A stretch of 64,000 nucleotides of DNA from Sindora glabra (Eukaryota > Streptophyta > Magnoliopsida > Fabales > Fabaceae). Below, in pieces: positions 47,381-59,387 of the stretch. The stretch is taken from the NCBI GenBank assembly GCA_020226215.1, contig CM035233.1:76265317-76329316 (forward strand). Reading direction: 5' to 3'. Positions within the stretch are counted from its first letter, which is position 1; every line of letters begins with the position of its first letter. A model generated the notes under the pieces. The model worked only from the letters and a program-made list of their open reading frames with translations, ran no database searches and was not told where the DNA came from. The translations under genes were made by a program, and so were the position numbers.

Positions 47381-49443
47381 TTACTACTTTTGTGGCTTGA
47401 AGAAACACTCGCATCATCTGAAGTAAAGCTACCATTTATGCAGCTTGAAGAATAACTTGCAGTCTTAGATTTCTTGCAGCTTGATTTAGAGTCATTTTCA
47501 TTGTGGACATTTGAATCATCATTCTCATTGTCCTGGTAATTCTCCGTAAATGTGACACGATTTTTAGTAGTGGGATTATGGTCATGATTAGAACTATGTC
47601 CATCCTCATTATCACAACTATTAAGGCTGTGACTTTCTTTTTCACCTTCACTATTCACAGACTCCTTAGGATGTGAGGGGATAGGCATATCTTCGGAGGA
47701 ACCACAGAAAGAAAACTCAATAATTACAATGTCACTCATCAAAGGATGGGCTATTGCTTCCTTTTGAAGACACATAGCTGCTATTGCAATAGTTTGATTC
47801 AGATCTTTTTTTGAGAAAATTTTATTAAGAAAGGGATCAGCCATATCTAGAAACTTTTTTGGGTCTCTAAACAAAGGTTGTGCTTGCTCCATGATGAGAA
47901 CAAATTAAAGATGTTAGTTGGCTCAATCATAACAAAAAGTATCAATAGAGGTGAAAAAATACCCATAAAATAAGGTTTTGCTCATTGTTTGGTTTTGTAG
48001 TATCATTGACTCAACGTCCGGTAATGAGCTCTAGCAAGACCACTCCAAAACTGTAAACATTTAATTTTAAAGTGAACTGGCCTGTGCTCCCGAGTATGGA
48101 AGCACAGTAACCATAGGTACCCACAACTCTAGAGGTTATAGCGTTGGCTTTGTCTCTGCCAGAAAGCTTGGCAAGTCCAAAATCAAATAATCTTGGATTG
48201 AGATTATCATCTAGCAAGATGTTTGACAATTTCAAGTGTTAGTATACAACTTAGGGATTAACCTGCTCATACAAGTAGTCTATTCCTTTGGCAACATCGA
48301 TAGCTATTTTAATTCTTACGAACTAGTCCAAAGGTGGCTTCTTTGGTCCAGAATCTGCATTACAAGCCATTAATGCTCACTTGAAGTATATATGAAATGT
48401 ATAATAAATGTATAGATACGAGTATTGAACATGGAGATAATTTTTAACTAAGCCTCCTAGCATGTATTTAGGCATATAAAACAAGCGAGGTGGGTTTAAC
48501 TTACGTAAGCTTTTTCTTATATAGGTTTACTTGCATAAGTGCATATATAAAAACACACAATAAAAATAGGCTTACCCAAGGGTAGCTTACATATTTTTAA
48601 ATTTTTATTAATTATTTTATTTTATAATTTATAAATTATATTTTAATATTTTAATTTTTATTAAATTATTTAGATAAGAAAAATTAGATTAGAATAGAGA
48701 AATTGAATTAAATTTATTAGAAAGTAATTGGGTTAATTTTTTTTTAGATTGGACTTAAATGTAAGGAGGAAAAATAATTAAAAAAATTAATTTTTTACCT
48801 ACAAACTTGTTCGTATAAGCTCGCATTAAATATGAATTTTATATTAAGATGTCCACATTGTCTTGTGAACCGCAGTCACAAGATCCGATCTGTTTTACAT
48901 ATATACATATATTCATCAATGAGAAGATGTTGATCTCCATAGACACGATAACTGATGAAATCCACCAGATTTTTATAGTGTAAGGGACTTATGGAGGAAA
49001 CCTCAGACAAAAATCCTTGCTGCCTAATTGCAGCGTATTTCAATCAAGTTACTTAATGGCCACCACGTGACTAGTTGTTAGGATGGTCCTTTTGTAGGCT
49101 CTCCCGAACCCACCTTCACCCAACAGGCATTCTTGCTGGAAATTCTTGGTTGAAATTGGTAGCTCACGATAAGTGTAGGCCTTGGCTTGAATATTTGGTG
49201 TGTCAGCTTGGGTTGGCTTATAAGCCTTTTGTTTCTTTATATCTGCATGCACATGAATAACAACAACAAGATCATGCACATTGTAGACATTATGATAAAA
49301 GGCCTATGTATTTCAAATTTGTTATCAGGTGTTTTTGTTACTGCATTTTTGGATGGTATGGAGGCATGTTCCTTTTTGCTTTGGCTTTTCTTACTTTTGT
49401 GAGAGGAAAACAAGGAAAGCAATTCATGGGGCAATGTAGACAA
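47381..49443 (-). pseudogene. PBL/RLCK-VII receptor-like cytoplasmic kinase pseudogene
   Basis: Minus strand. From 49443: HELLSLFSSHKSKKSQSKKE; then AYTYRELPISTKNFQQECLL with loop GEGGFGRAYK and VVAIK; a frame-broken stretch to about 48890; then KIAIDVAKGIDYLY, NILLDDNLNPRLFDFGLAKL, VVGTYGYCAS and LNVYSFGVVLLELITGR; finally QAQPLFRDPKKFLDMADPFL, IAIAAMCLQKEA and an acidic Ser/Asn-rich tail. This is the order of PBS1-like kinases, which relay signals from immune receptors. Fatal damage: the HRD-type motif YRDLKSSN reads Y-stop-HLKLSN, APE is lost (CASILG), there are frameshifts and several stops, and about 0.5 kb of AT-rich DNA lies at 48370-48885. A Harbinger transposon splits the tail at 47381. 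Confidence 0.85.
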
Positions 49444-51360
49444 AACTCTTAAGTAAAAAAGAATGATCTATTTTTGAATGGTAATTTTTGTGCTGAAAGC
49501 AATAACGGAGGGTCCCCAATAAGGGAAAAAAATTAAATAAGAGCATTTGAAGGATCTCGTAGGAGGGAATATGGAGTGGCTAAGAAGAGAATTGGAAAAA
49601 ACCAAGATGAAACGAGGGAAGAGGGATAGAGCTAATGAGTGATGCAAGTCTTGAAGACAAATGAGTGGAAATGGTTGTGAGTTATCCCTTCCTTTTTTGT
49701 GAGGAATTTTTATATGTGTTAATTAAGATAATTGTCAATCATACTATCTAATTATCGATTTTTGTGAGATTTGAAAATAAATATTTTGAGAACATAAACA
49801 AGAATATTTGCTATGTATTTGAACAATATTATGTGAAAGATTAAATAAATATTTTACCATCTTCTCATCTTCATTAAACTATAGAACAACCATATAAATT
49901 GAAAAGATATATTATGAGTCATAAAAATTGAGAGTAAACCTTAGGTAAAGTTTAGAAGCACACAATGAAAAATAAAGGTTAAAAAAATAATAATTAACAC
50001 CTTATCCTTTCCTTTTCTTACTCTCCAAGTTATTCTAATACTAGTATTAAGCAATAGAACATGTCAAATCTAGTTTATTCCTAACTTGTGATAAGTAGAG
50101 AAAAGAACCAAGTATCCCTTATACATAATTCAGATAAGTTTACCCATAAAAAAATCATGACATTTCAACTCATGTTATTATTTCATGGAATCTTTTTAAG
50201 TGATAAAAATATTCATTTCTCCTATGAAGAAAAAGATATGAGAAGCACCTACTAACCTTCCTTAATAAATATCAATTCATAGACTTACACAATTATGATC
50301 ATGAATAAATGAGTAATATACTTAATAAGTAATAATTACAATAATTAATAGGATTTAATCTCATATTCAATAGAATTTAACCTTACTTAGCGGACTTAAC
50401 CATGATCTTAATACATAGTGATTATAGTGATTAATAAAATTTAATCTCAATTATAGCACTTTTTATGTGGTCATAAAAGCCGCTAATTTTAACATTCTCT
50501 TACTTAATCAAATAATCATATAAATTTTTTTATGTATTTTGAAACACATTATTAACTATAATGATTAATTATAGTTTTCTAAATTTATTGCCAATATAGA
50601 TCATAGTGATTTTATCTATCAAAGATATAATTCCTTTCATATATCGTAATATAATATTCCATTTAGAAAAGTTATAATAAGGACAGATAAGAATCCATTT
50701 GTATATTATATTTGAGCGAACCATTTTTCTTTTAAATAGAACTTTTCTATAATGTCCATATCATGATCCAATTTTAATATCAAAATACAAAGTATTAACT
50801 TTTATTACATATAATGTGCACATGGGTACAAATGACTCAAACTAGAATGAGTTCTTTGAAATTATATATTATATATTGGTCAATCCAATGGATAATATAT
50901 AATTAATAAAAACCTTAGGCATTAATGCTTTTAATCATGGGATCTTCTACTACTCAATAAACACTTACTTTTTTTTAATTCTTCATAAATAATGAAATAT
51001 TTTACCACTTTAATCTACTTGAACATTTGTCACAAAATGTTTTAATAGATTATTTTTTTTTTTGAATAAAGCAAGATAGTAGTTAATATCTTCTTTTGAA
51101 TCCTATTTTATTTTGATTACTTATTTACATTAAATTGGAATAACTTCATTAGGTAATATAACTAATTCCAAACTTTGTTATTGTTTATCAATGTTATTTT
51201 ATCTTTAATAACTTCTATACCAAAAATACATAATACAGGTAGATCATACAAGAATTTTATTTTATTTTATTTAAAAAAAAAAAACCGACACCAATCAAGG
51301 ATGGACGTGATATTTCAAAAAGAGAGTTCGGTACTGGAGCAGCGGTGGCCCATTATCTAC
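49444..51360. other. AT-rich intergenic DNA
   Basis: No gene supported. The 66-codon frame at 51175-51375 contains a long A-run and no recognisable domain. The last 200 bases precede the F-box/PP2-B gene. Confidence 0.55.
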
Positions 51361-51370
51361 CCTAAGCCCA

Positions 51371-51380
51371 TTTAAATAAA
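51371..51380 (+). promoter_or_regulatory. Candidate TATA box of the first PP2-B gene
   Basis: The sequence TTTAAATAAA lies 70 bp upstream of the chosen ATG. If it is the TATA box, transcription would begin near 51400, which excludes the further-upstream in-frame ATG at 51392 and supports the start at 51449. Confidence 0.35.
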
Positions 51381-51448
51381 TCCTCTTCTCTTTGCTGTTA
51401 AGAAAAGAGGAGAGATCAGAACGCTGTCCTCATCCATGGTCCATCAGG

Positions 51449-52718
51449 ATGGAATTGGAATCGCCGAGCGAGGGCAAAGGAGGTGCATCCCAGTCCCAGA
51501 CCACCGCTGGCTTTGCAGCCTTGCCTGAAGGATGCATCGCTTCCATACTCTCCTTCACCACTCCTCGTGATGTTTGCAGGCTGGCTCTCGTTTCCACCAT
51601 TTTTCGATCCGCTTCCCGATCCGACGCCGTTTGGCTCCGTTTCCTCCCCTCTGATTATGATTCTATCATTTCCCAATCTACTACCTCCTCGTGTTCTTCT
51701 TCTTCTTCCAAGAAGGACCTCTACTTCTATCTCTCTAGCCGTCCCATCGTCATCGACGACGGCAAAAAGGTAATGGAATAAAATTAGAAGGAGACTCAAC
51801 CGAATCTGATTATTAGTTCTCACTTTGATAAATGATATTATTTAATTATAATGAATTAGTAGCATCTTATGTGTGATCTCAGTAGCAAGTATGGGCAATT
51901 ATACTCTCAGCAGGTGTCTTTCAATCCGATCTATTTTTGTCTGCATATAGTGATGACATTTTAGGGTATCTCTTGATTGTATTCCATCGTGGATTCTGTA
52001 AATAAGATCAGCATGTTATTCTTAGACGATAAAAAAATAGATTGTGTCATGGAAATGCAGAGCTTTCAGCTGGACCGAGAGAGTGGGAAGAAATGCTTCA
52101 TGCTTGCGGCAAGAGATCTTTCAATTGTCTGGGCTGATACTCCTAGTTATTGGAATTGGACATCTCTGCCCGAGTCCAGGTCCGTTTTCTGTTGTTTGTC
52201 CGTTTTCTTTGGCGTACATGTGGTTTCCTACTATTCCTATGGTTGAAAACTTTTATGATATCATTCATGCGCAAGTGAATTGTTGAAACAGGTTCCAAGA
52301 GGTGGCTCAGCTGCTTGATGTGTGTTGGCTTGAAATTCATGGGAAGATAAATACTGGAATGCTATCTGCAGACACACAGTATGTAGTTTACCTGGTGTAT
52401 AAGATGATGAATGCTTATGGGTTTCACCGTCGTCCTGCAAAGGTATCTGTGGGATTTCACGGTCATGGAGGAGCGAACTTGAGTAGCAAAGATGTATGTT
52501 TGGACCCAAAGGTGGGAGAGAGACGGCGCAACTTTATGGGATTGGATCGTCCCAAGGAGAGAAGTGACGGGTGGTTGGAGATTAAGATGGGCGAGTTCTT
52601 CAATTCTAGCGAAGAGGAAGAAGAAGTGGAGATGAGTATTAGGGAGATTGAGGGGGGTAATTGGAAGGGCGGACTTTTTGTTGAAGGAATACTAGTAAGG
52701 CCTAAGGAACACAACTAA
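51449..52718 (+). CDS. F-box/PP2-B lectin-like protein (paralogue 1)
   Basis: Three exons: 51449-51769, 52061-52179 and 52292-52718; 288 residues, GT-AG introns. Residues 22-66 form the F-box (LPEGCIASILSFTTPRDVCR, then FRSASRSDAVW), which docks on SKP1 in an SCF ubiquitin ligase. From about 108 the PP2 (Nictaba-like) domain follows: SGKKCFMLAARDLSIVWADT, YWNWTSLPESRF, VCWLEIHGKI, ERSDGWLEIKMGEFF and GGNWKGGLFVEGI. PP2-B proteins are thought to recruit glycosylated or other targets for ubiquitination and many respond to stress. A Ser-rich linker (about residues 76-90) separates the domains and an acidic EEEEEVE run sits near the C-terminus. The start at 51449 has A at -3 and G at +4. It is one of two paralogues in the window, both on the plus strand. 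Confidence 0.92.
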
Positions 52719-55009
52719 TTAGCTGTAATGCAGGGGAGGAATTGCTTTGGTTGATTCTGATGCTTTTCAGGTCTCATATGTCATTGTTGTTTACTGTCTA
52801 AATCTAAATTCGAGGAGCTTCCTCTTCTAAGTAAAGCTATGTAATGGCCTTTTATTTATAGAAAAATCTGGATTGCTTTTAATCTTCTAATGTTGGGGTT
52901 GCAATAAGTGGGATAGAATGGGAACAGAAAAGAGAATTATTAAAAAAAAAAAAATTGTTTGATATGTATTATAAAATGAGAATGTCTATTCATGAGATGA
53001 TGGAATCTTCATTTAAAAATGATGAAATGAGTCATTCCATGAATTGTGAAATGAATTTTTTGCATTTATATTTCTTATATTTTTCATGTGGTCTAATATT
53101 ATCTTTTTCTTTATAAAAAAAATCTGAATTGCTATTAATCTTCTAATATTGCATTTGCGATAGGTGGGATAGAATAGAAATAGGAAAAAGAATCATATAT
53201 ATATATATATATATGTTTGATATGCATTATGAAATAAGAATTTCTATTTTTGAGATAATGGAATCTCCATTCGAAAGTGATGGAAGTCATTCCATAAATT
53301 ATGAAATGATTTTTTAACATTCATATCGGCCTAATATTTTTTTTTTGTATAAAAAAATATGGATTGCTATTAATCTTTTTATATTGCATTTGCAATAAAT
53401 GGGATAGAATGAGAACAAGAAAGAGAATTAAGGAAAAATTTATTTGGTATGCAATATAAAATGAAAATGTCTATTCTTGAAATAATGAAATATGAAATGA
53501 GCTACTGTATTACTTCTAAAATGATTTTTTTACATATATATCTTTCATATTTTTCATTTGTTATAATATTATTTTTAATTAATAAAAATAAAACAATATT
53601 AATTTTGAATATTTATGTATTAAAATATTTTGACAATTATGTTTTTAATAATAAATTTTAAAATAGAATATTTTGTAGTCTTTACAAAAAATATTTAATA
53701 TAAAAAATTAGTAAACTACAAATTTTATTATTATGAATTTTTTTGTTAATTATAATGTTTATAATAAAATTTAAATTGTGACATTTTTTATTATTGCTTA
53801 TATTATATATTTTAATAATATTAAATTATTTATAAAATATTTATTATTTTTATGATAAAGATATTATTATTATTAACTATATTTTCCCAACTCTATTTCT
53901 ACATTATTTTGATGTATCAAAGGAAAAAATAATACAATGTATATTCTATTAAATATACTTATAAAATGATTATTCTATTAGTATCCCTTTTCTATTTTCA
54001 TTTTATTACCATTCTTTTTTCATTCCATGTCATTATGCCAAACCCAACATAAAGGTATTTTAGTTTCATTTCGTATAATAAATAAGTTAGTTTATATCTT
54101 ATTTATCTTATTAATAAGTTATAAATAAGCCTTTAGAGGTGTTTCTCGCATTAAGTAACTTATAAGTTTTAATTTAATAAGTTACCTAAAGTAACTTATA
54201 ACTCATAAGTTACTATTTTTTTAAATTCTTTCCAAATTTATCATTATTCTTTTTATTAATTTACAACTCATATCTTTTAAAATATAAATCTAAATAATTT
54301 TTATAAAATATAATTAATTTAATTTTAACATAATTATATCCTAATTTTAAATTATAAATATATAAAAACATATATGTAAATAAATGATATCATAAAATAT
54401 AATTAATTATATTTTAAGTAATTATAATTTTATAATAAATAATAAAATAAAAATTAAATAAATATATAAGTTTGTAAAATATAATTAATTAAATATTAAA
54501 TAATTTATTTTATTTCAAAATTTTAATTAAATTAATATAATTTAATTTTTAGATAAATATAAATTATTTTAATTATATATCTATTTAATTAATATATCTT
54601 TTTATATCATTTTATAATTTTAGTTAGTTTAACAGTTAATTTTATGAAATACTTTAACTAGTTTATTAATTATTAGCTATCAGTTATCAGTTGTTAGCTA
54701 TTAGCTAACTTGTTAGCGACTAACTAATTTATCAGTTATTTGTACGAAAATAAAACCTTTATATTTTAGAATGATGTTATAGGAAGTTTTAACCTCTTAA
54801 AAGGTTAAGTGTTTTATCATTGAATTGCTTTTTATCAAATTTTAAAATTAATTAATTAAGATTAAAAATATAAATTTTAATATATTAAATACAATTTAAA
54901 ATGAAAATACCCAACATCTTAAAAGGTGAAATTTCTCATAACATTATCTTAATTTTTATTAGGATTGAAGATTGTTTAGGGTAATTTTACAAGAGTGCTT
55001 CTAAATAAT
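52719..55009. other. Downstream and intergenic DNA with tandem repeats
   Basis: The first part is the likely 3' UTR of PP2-B paralogue 1, then the triplicated repeat at 52853-53560, then AT-rich DNA. Around 54052-54760 short aagttac/gtaactt and ttagctat words suggest a decayed DNA element. No gene is supported; frames at 53135-53661 fall in the repeat. Confidence 0.5.
52853..53560. repeat. Three diverged tandem copies of about 240 bp
   Basis: Each copy opens with GGATTGCT.TTAATCTT (52870, 53126 as GAATTGCT, 53361) and contains GGGATAGAATRRGAACA, a TTTG.TATGYATTA word and GATRATGGAATCT. Periods are about 256 and 235 bp. Copy 2 has gained an (AT)n tract at about 53196-53214. The array starts about 130 bp after the PP2-B stop codon, so the first copy may be transcribed as 3' UTR. 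Confidence 0.75.
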
Positions 55010-55890
55010 TATTTGAAGACTAAATATATGTTCTAATTCCTCAAAAATTAGTTTTGTATCAATAAAATCTTCAAAAGAAAGTTAATATCAATTTGGTCCT
55101 ACTATGATGTTCCTTTCTTAATTTATTTCAATCCTTCCATTAAATTAGCCGTTAAATTACTAACATAAGTTTAATTTTAAAATAGGTTAAAATCCTATTT
55201 TAGCCTCCCACTAATTTTATTTGTATTAATTTGTCTCTCATTTGAAGAAAAAGAAGACTTTAATTCTTTCAAAATGAATTTGCCTTGCAATAACTCAATT
55301 AATAGTATTGCTACTATTTATATTAAAGAAAATTACATAAAAGTGTAACCAACAAGTTTTACAAATGTATATTTTTATATTTACAATTTTTTGACTATGT
55401 TATATATTTAAAAATTTTATGTATGAAAAAATATATAAATAAAAGGCATGTTTATATTTTTATTAAAAATTATTTTACTTTTACTTTTTGTTTAGAATAT
55501 CAATTCTAGTTCCTCACAAATGCAAGCTATATTATGTGTTCTCTCACAAATTTTTTACATTAATTTTATCTATTTCATAATATTTATCTATTATTTTAAT
55601 TTTACTTTGAATTTCTATCTATTAAGTCGTAAATCTAGTAATTGAAATATTGATGAAAGGATTAAAATAATTAATTTTCATTTATAAAGAATGAAATTAA
55701 TATAAATAGAATTAGTGAGGGATTAAAATAAAATTGTAAATCAAATTTTCGCTAATAACTTAATGGTTAATTTAATGAAAAGATTGAAATAGATTGCAGA
55801 AAGAATATTAAAAGATCAAATTGATATTAATTTTATTTTAGAGACTTAATGGATACAAAGTTATAATTATTCTTATTTAAATTGTCAATG
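55010..55890. repeat. Foldback element, about 0.9 kb
   Basis: The left arm (about 55010-55300) and the right arm (about 55610-55890) are imperfect reverse complements. Matching pairs in order are TTTTGTATCAATAAAATC with the complement of TTAATGGATACAAAG; TATTTCAATCCTTCCATTAA with the complement of TTAATGAAAAGATTGAAATA; and CCTCCCACTAATTTTATTT with the complement of AAATAGAATTAGTGAGGG. The loop is about 300 bp. No coding capacity; a transcript through it would form a long hairpin. Confidence 0.75.
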
Positions 55891-57274
55891 AGATTAATAT
55901 GTAATTAAAATCAAATTAAGAAATTTTAAGAAATACATATGCTGTCATGGACATGATGAAAGAGTAGCAGCTTGAGCAGATGGAAGGAGGGCGATTAAAG
56001 AGAAGAGAAAGCACGCGAAGGAAGACGATAAAAGAGGAAAGAAAGCACACTCTACTCATAAAATTGGACTGAAGTGTCGTGAACCCAAAATCTAAAGGAA
56101 TGCAACACATGCAAACCAAAACGAGGACACATCGGAAAGCAACCCCTTGATACGTCAAAAGAATATCTATCGCGCACTCGTACCATTTCCTTATCACCTG
56201 TTTTAATTATTTATATGAAAGCGGTCGTTCTTTAATCCTACAAATTTATTCAATCAAATCATGCTCCCCGCGATATTTATAATTTTACTTCTTTAAACAA
56301 TTATATTTTGGAAAATTCTGTTACTCCGATATTTTCAAATTTGGAGTGATACGGTGTATTTTGTGTCATTGGATGAGAATATCAAAATTCTTAATAATTT
56401 AATTTTGGTAATTTCATTTAATGGCTTGTATTGCACCACGTTACTCCGAGTTTGAAACCCTTCGAAGTACCGTAGCAAGCCCCTTATATTTTTATATTAT
56501 CTTTCATTTATTTGCCTCCGTCGACCACCAATGCATGCAACCAGTTGATAACTCATTGGGATTTATTATTTACTTTTAAGTTGGGAGATAGTGATATCCT
56601 TCTACAATAATTTTTCTTTTTCTTACTTTAAAATGAGAATGAGTAATATAAAATAGATAAAACTTAAGTGAATACTATTATTTGAATCTATCTGATCGAT
56701 TATTCTAAATTGATCTATTGGATCATGACCTAGAAAGAAAAAACCAAGCCATAAGTATACAACTTCCATTGGAAAGGGACCAACCATAGGCTTATAACAA
56801 TCAATGGTCTATGTCATCATCAAATGAGTAAAGTTGGATGCATTCAATTATAACAGTTAGAAACAACCATTTTACAAGTTAGGGTCAACCACTCTACTAA
56901 CTAAATACAATTATTAAGTTTAGAATCATTTATTAAGGATAAAACATCATATTACTCCTTCAAGGACTTTATAATGTAATAAAATAATCAATCGAATCTT
57001 GGCGTGATCTTTTCTCTAAATATCAATTAAGTAAAGAAGATTTGCTTGTAAGACTATCAGGTTTTTACTCTCTATTTATATTTGACAATTTTTCTTACCC
57101 TAACTAATTTGATTGTGGAAGGGTCAAAGGTGGATCCATGATTTCGTGTAAGTGCTGAATGATTGCTTTTAGCAATCTCTGTCACATTCTTTCAATTAGT
57201 CCTCATTCTAGTCAGATCATATTAACACTCATAATTTAATTTTTACTTGTGTCAGTGTATAAAATTTATTTCAT
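55891..57274. other. Intergenic DNA
   Basis: No gene supported. The 93-codon minus frame at 55916-56197 is hydrophobic and Cys-rich without a recognisable domain. A pair of GTTACTCCGA words (near 56320 and 56440) hints at a further small repeat. Confidence 0.45.
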
Positions 57275-57640
57275 CCTTTTTTTTTTTGATACAGCGGGCC
57301 AAAATAAAAAAGGGAAAGAAAATAAAGACCTACAATGAAATGGATTAGATTGAATCAATCTCTAAAGTGGCAACGAATAAATGAGACATAGCCTGAAGAG
57401 GATTAATAAATTTATAAAAACCTAAAGGCACATTGCACTCATTATTTCACATCCAATCAACACAATAGTTGCCTTCTCTGTAATAACGCATAAGATCAAC
57501 TTCCACTCACGACTCGGGCATCTGAATGATTTTAACTGGATGGTGGTTCTGGTTTCTCCACCTATTCAAAAAAGAAATTAGTGCCCGAGAATCACTTTTC
57601 ACTTATAGTTTTCTATAGCCCATTTTCCAAGTCAAATGAT
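57275..57640 (-). mobile_element. 5'-truncated LINE remnant, RNase H end plus poly(A)
   Basis: One minus-strand frame with three stops encodes GYRKL, VKSDSRALISFLNRWRNQNH, VEVDLMRYYREGNYCVDWM and NVPLGFYKFINP, the RNase H domain of an L1-type plant LINE (DS, YREGN and ADWLAN landmarks). A T-run on the plus strand at about 57282-57293 is the poly(A) tail in the element's orientation. It is the same class of insertion as at 4020-4290 but older. Confidence 0.7.
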
Positions 57641-59379
57641 ATTTTCTTATATCTAATTTAACTTCTTTAAAATGCAACATATGGATATCCTTAAAAAAAA
57701 AATTCAAGATGAACTTTGAAGAATAAAATATAACATTATAATCATTGAGAACAAAATTTATAAAATAAATAATTATAAATTGACATATTACATTTTCAAT
57801 TATTCATTATTGATCATGTCATTAGTTTTTCATCAATAATTATGGTATTGCACTTTATTTTTTAGGCGTAATTATTACATAATTGCAAATAAATGTCAGA
57901 TTAAAGTTAATATTAATATTTATTTTGATATAATGATATTTTTAAAATTATTTTAAAAATTAAGGCAATGGATCATGAACAAAACTAATATATATTTGAA
58001 TGTAATGATATTTTTAAGATTATTAAAAAATTTAAGATGTTGACTTTTTAACTAAACTAATGTTTAAAGTTAGGCAAACCATTATTCGATGGAGCTTGAT
58101 CAAACCTATTACATCAGATATATTTAAGACCAATGTTAAAAGTGATGTAAATAGTAGTATTTTTAAAAATATAAGCTTAATTTTATATGTGTATTTTATA
58201 TAAAACCAATGTTTATTGAAGGAATGTGTTATTCATTAAAAAATGGGCACATAGAGTTTTTATCTGCATAACTTTCATTTTATCCTTAATTTGGCTTGCA
58301 CTCTTAGTTTTTGAAACTCTTGTTTTTTTGGCAATAATTTATACTTTCATCATTTTTCTTATAATTCTCAAATTTTTTGCACATTTTTCATTTCATTCAC
58401 GTTATTATAAGCATTCTCATATATGTTGTCCTGACTCATTTTTTTTTCTTTGAAAGTGGGTGGTGGTTTATTTGACATTATTTGGTTGCGAGATATATGT
58501 GTGTATGTATAATGACATTGTAGTAGCTTCTTTTATTGTTAAATTTAGATTTATATCATCTCTTGGATTTAGTGATACTTTTAGGGTTTATTAGTAGATT
58601 ATTTGATTTTATTATATTGTTTTTGATATAATAACTACTGTTATTATTATTTTCCCATAACAGTTACATAACCGACGTCAAAATTAATATACAATAATAT
58701 TTGATTTAATATTAGTTAAAAATAGTCATGTAATTCATTAAACACTCGATGCCAATTTGTATTTATGTCGCAGTGTGTGTTTTATATTTAACCTCTTATT
58801 CAAAATGCCTAAAAAAAGATTTATTTTATTTTTAAATAAATTTATTTTTTCAATGGTGTTTAAATTTAAATAAAAATTTTCATTTCATTTATTATTTATG
58901 TTTAAATTATATATGTATTATTATGAGATTTATTAAATTTATCAATGATTTTACCATAATCTATTTCATTTGATCTAAAATATATTTCATATATAAATTC
59001 TTATCCTAAAATAGACAAAAATTAGGTAAAATTATTTAGGTATTTATAGTAAAATTTTCATTCAAATATCAACAAAAAATATTAATTATTCTATTAAGTA
59101 TTAATAAATTCAAATCTTATAATTATAATTAAATAATCAATATATATATGATAATCTGAATTAAAAACCACCGTATTTAAAAATCATATAGAAAGAGAGT
59201 CTGACATGTACAACTGTATATTTGAGGCTTTTATGGATAAAGATCCTTTTGCACTTTTATTCCTTTATTTTATTAATAGATTTACTAATATGTTGATATG
59301 TGGCAAATATGGAGGAATATTGAATATGATACCGATGCGAGCCAGACTTAATGGCTAAGCTTCCCTCTTGATATCCACC
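57641..59379. other. AT-rich intergenic DNA
   Basis: No gene supported. The 75-codon frame at 58226-58453 is a run of hydrophobic residues from T-rich DNA and has no family signature. The last few hundred bases are the upstream region of PP2-B paralogue 2. Confidence 0.55.
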
Positions 59380-59387
59380 CTATAAAT
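59380..59387 (+). promoter_or_regulatory. Candidate TATA box overlapping an upstream ATG
   Basis: CTATAAAT fits a plant TATA box, and its last AT belongs to the first in-frame ATG (59386). If it works as the TATA box, transcription begins near 59412-59420 and the next ATG at 59431, which has a better context (G at -3, G at +4), is the true start. Confidence 0.4.

Noticed and set aside
51416..51823. 135-codon minus-strand frame opposite PP2-B exon 1
   Set aside because: It is the antisense shadow of a GC-richer coding exon with a clear F-box on the plus strand.
52463..52714. Ser/Pro-rich minus-strand frame
   Set aside because: Shadow of the third PP2-B exon; low-complexity composition comes from the acidic repeat on the coding strand.
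58226..58453. 75-codon hydrophobic frame resembling a small membrane protein
   Set aside because: T-rich DNA gives such frames by chance; there is no family signature or conserved start context.
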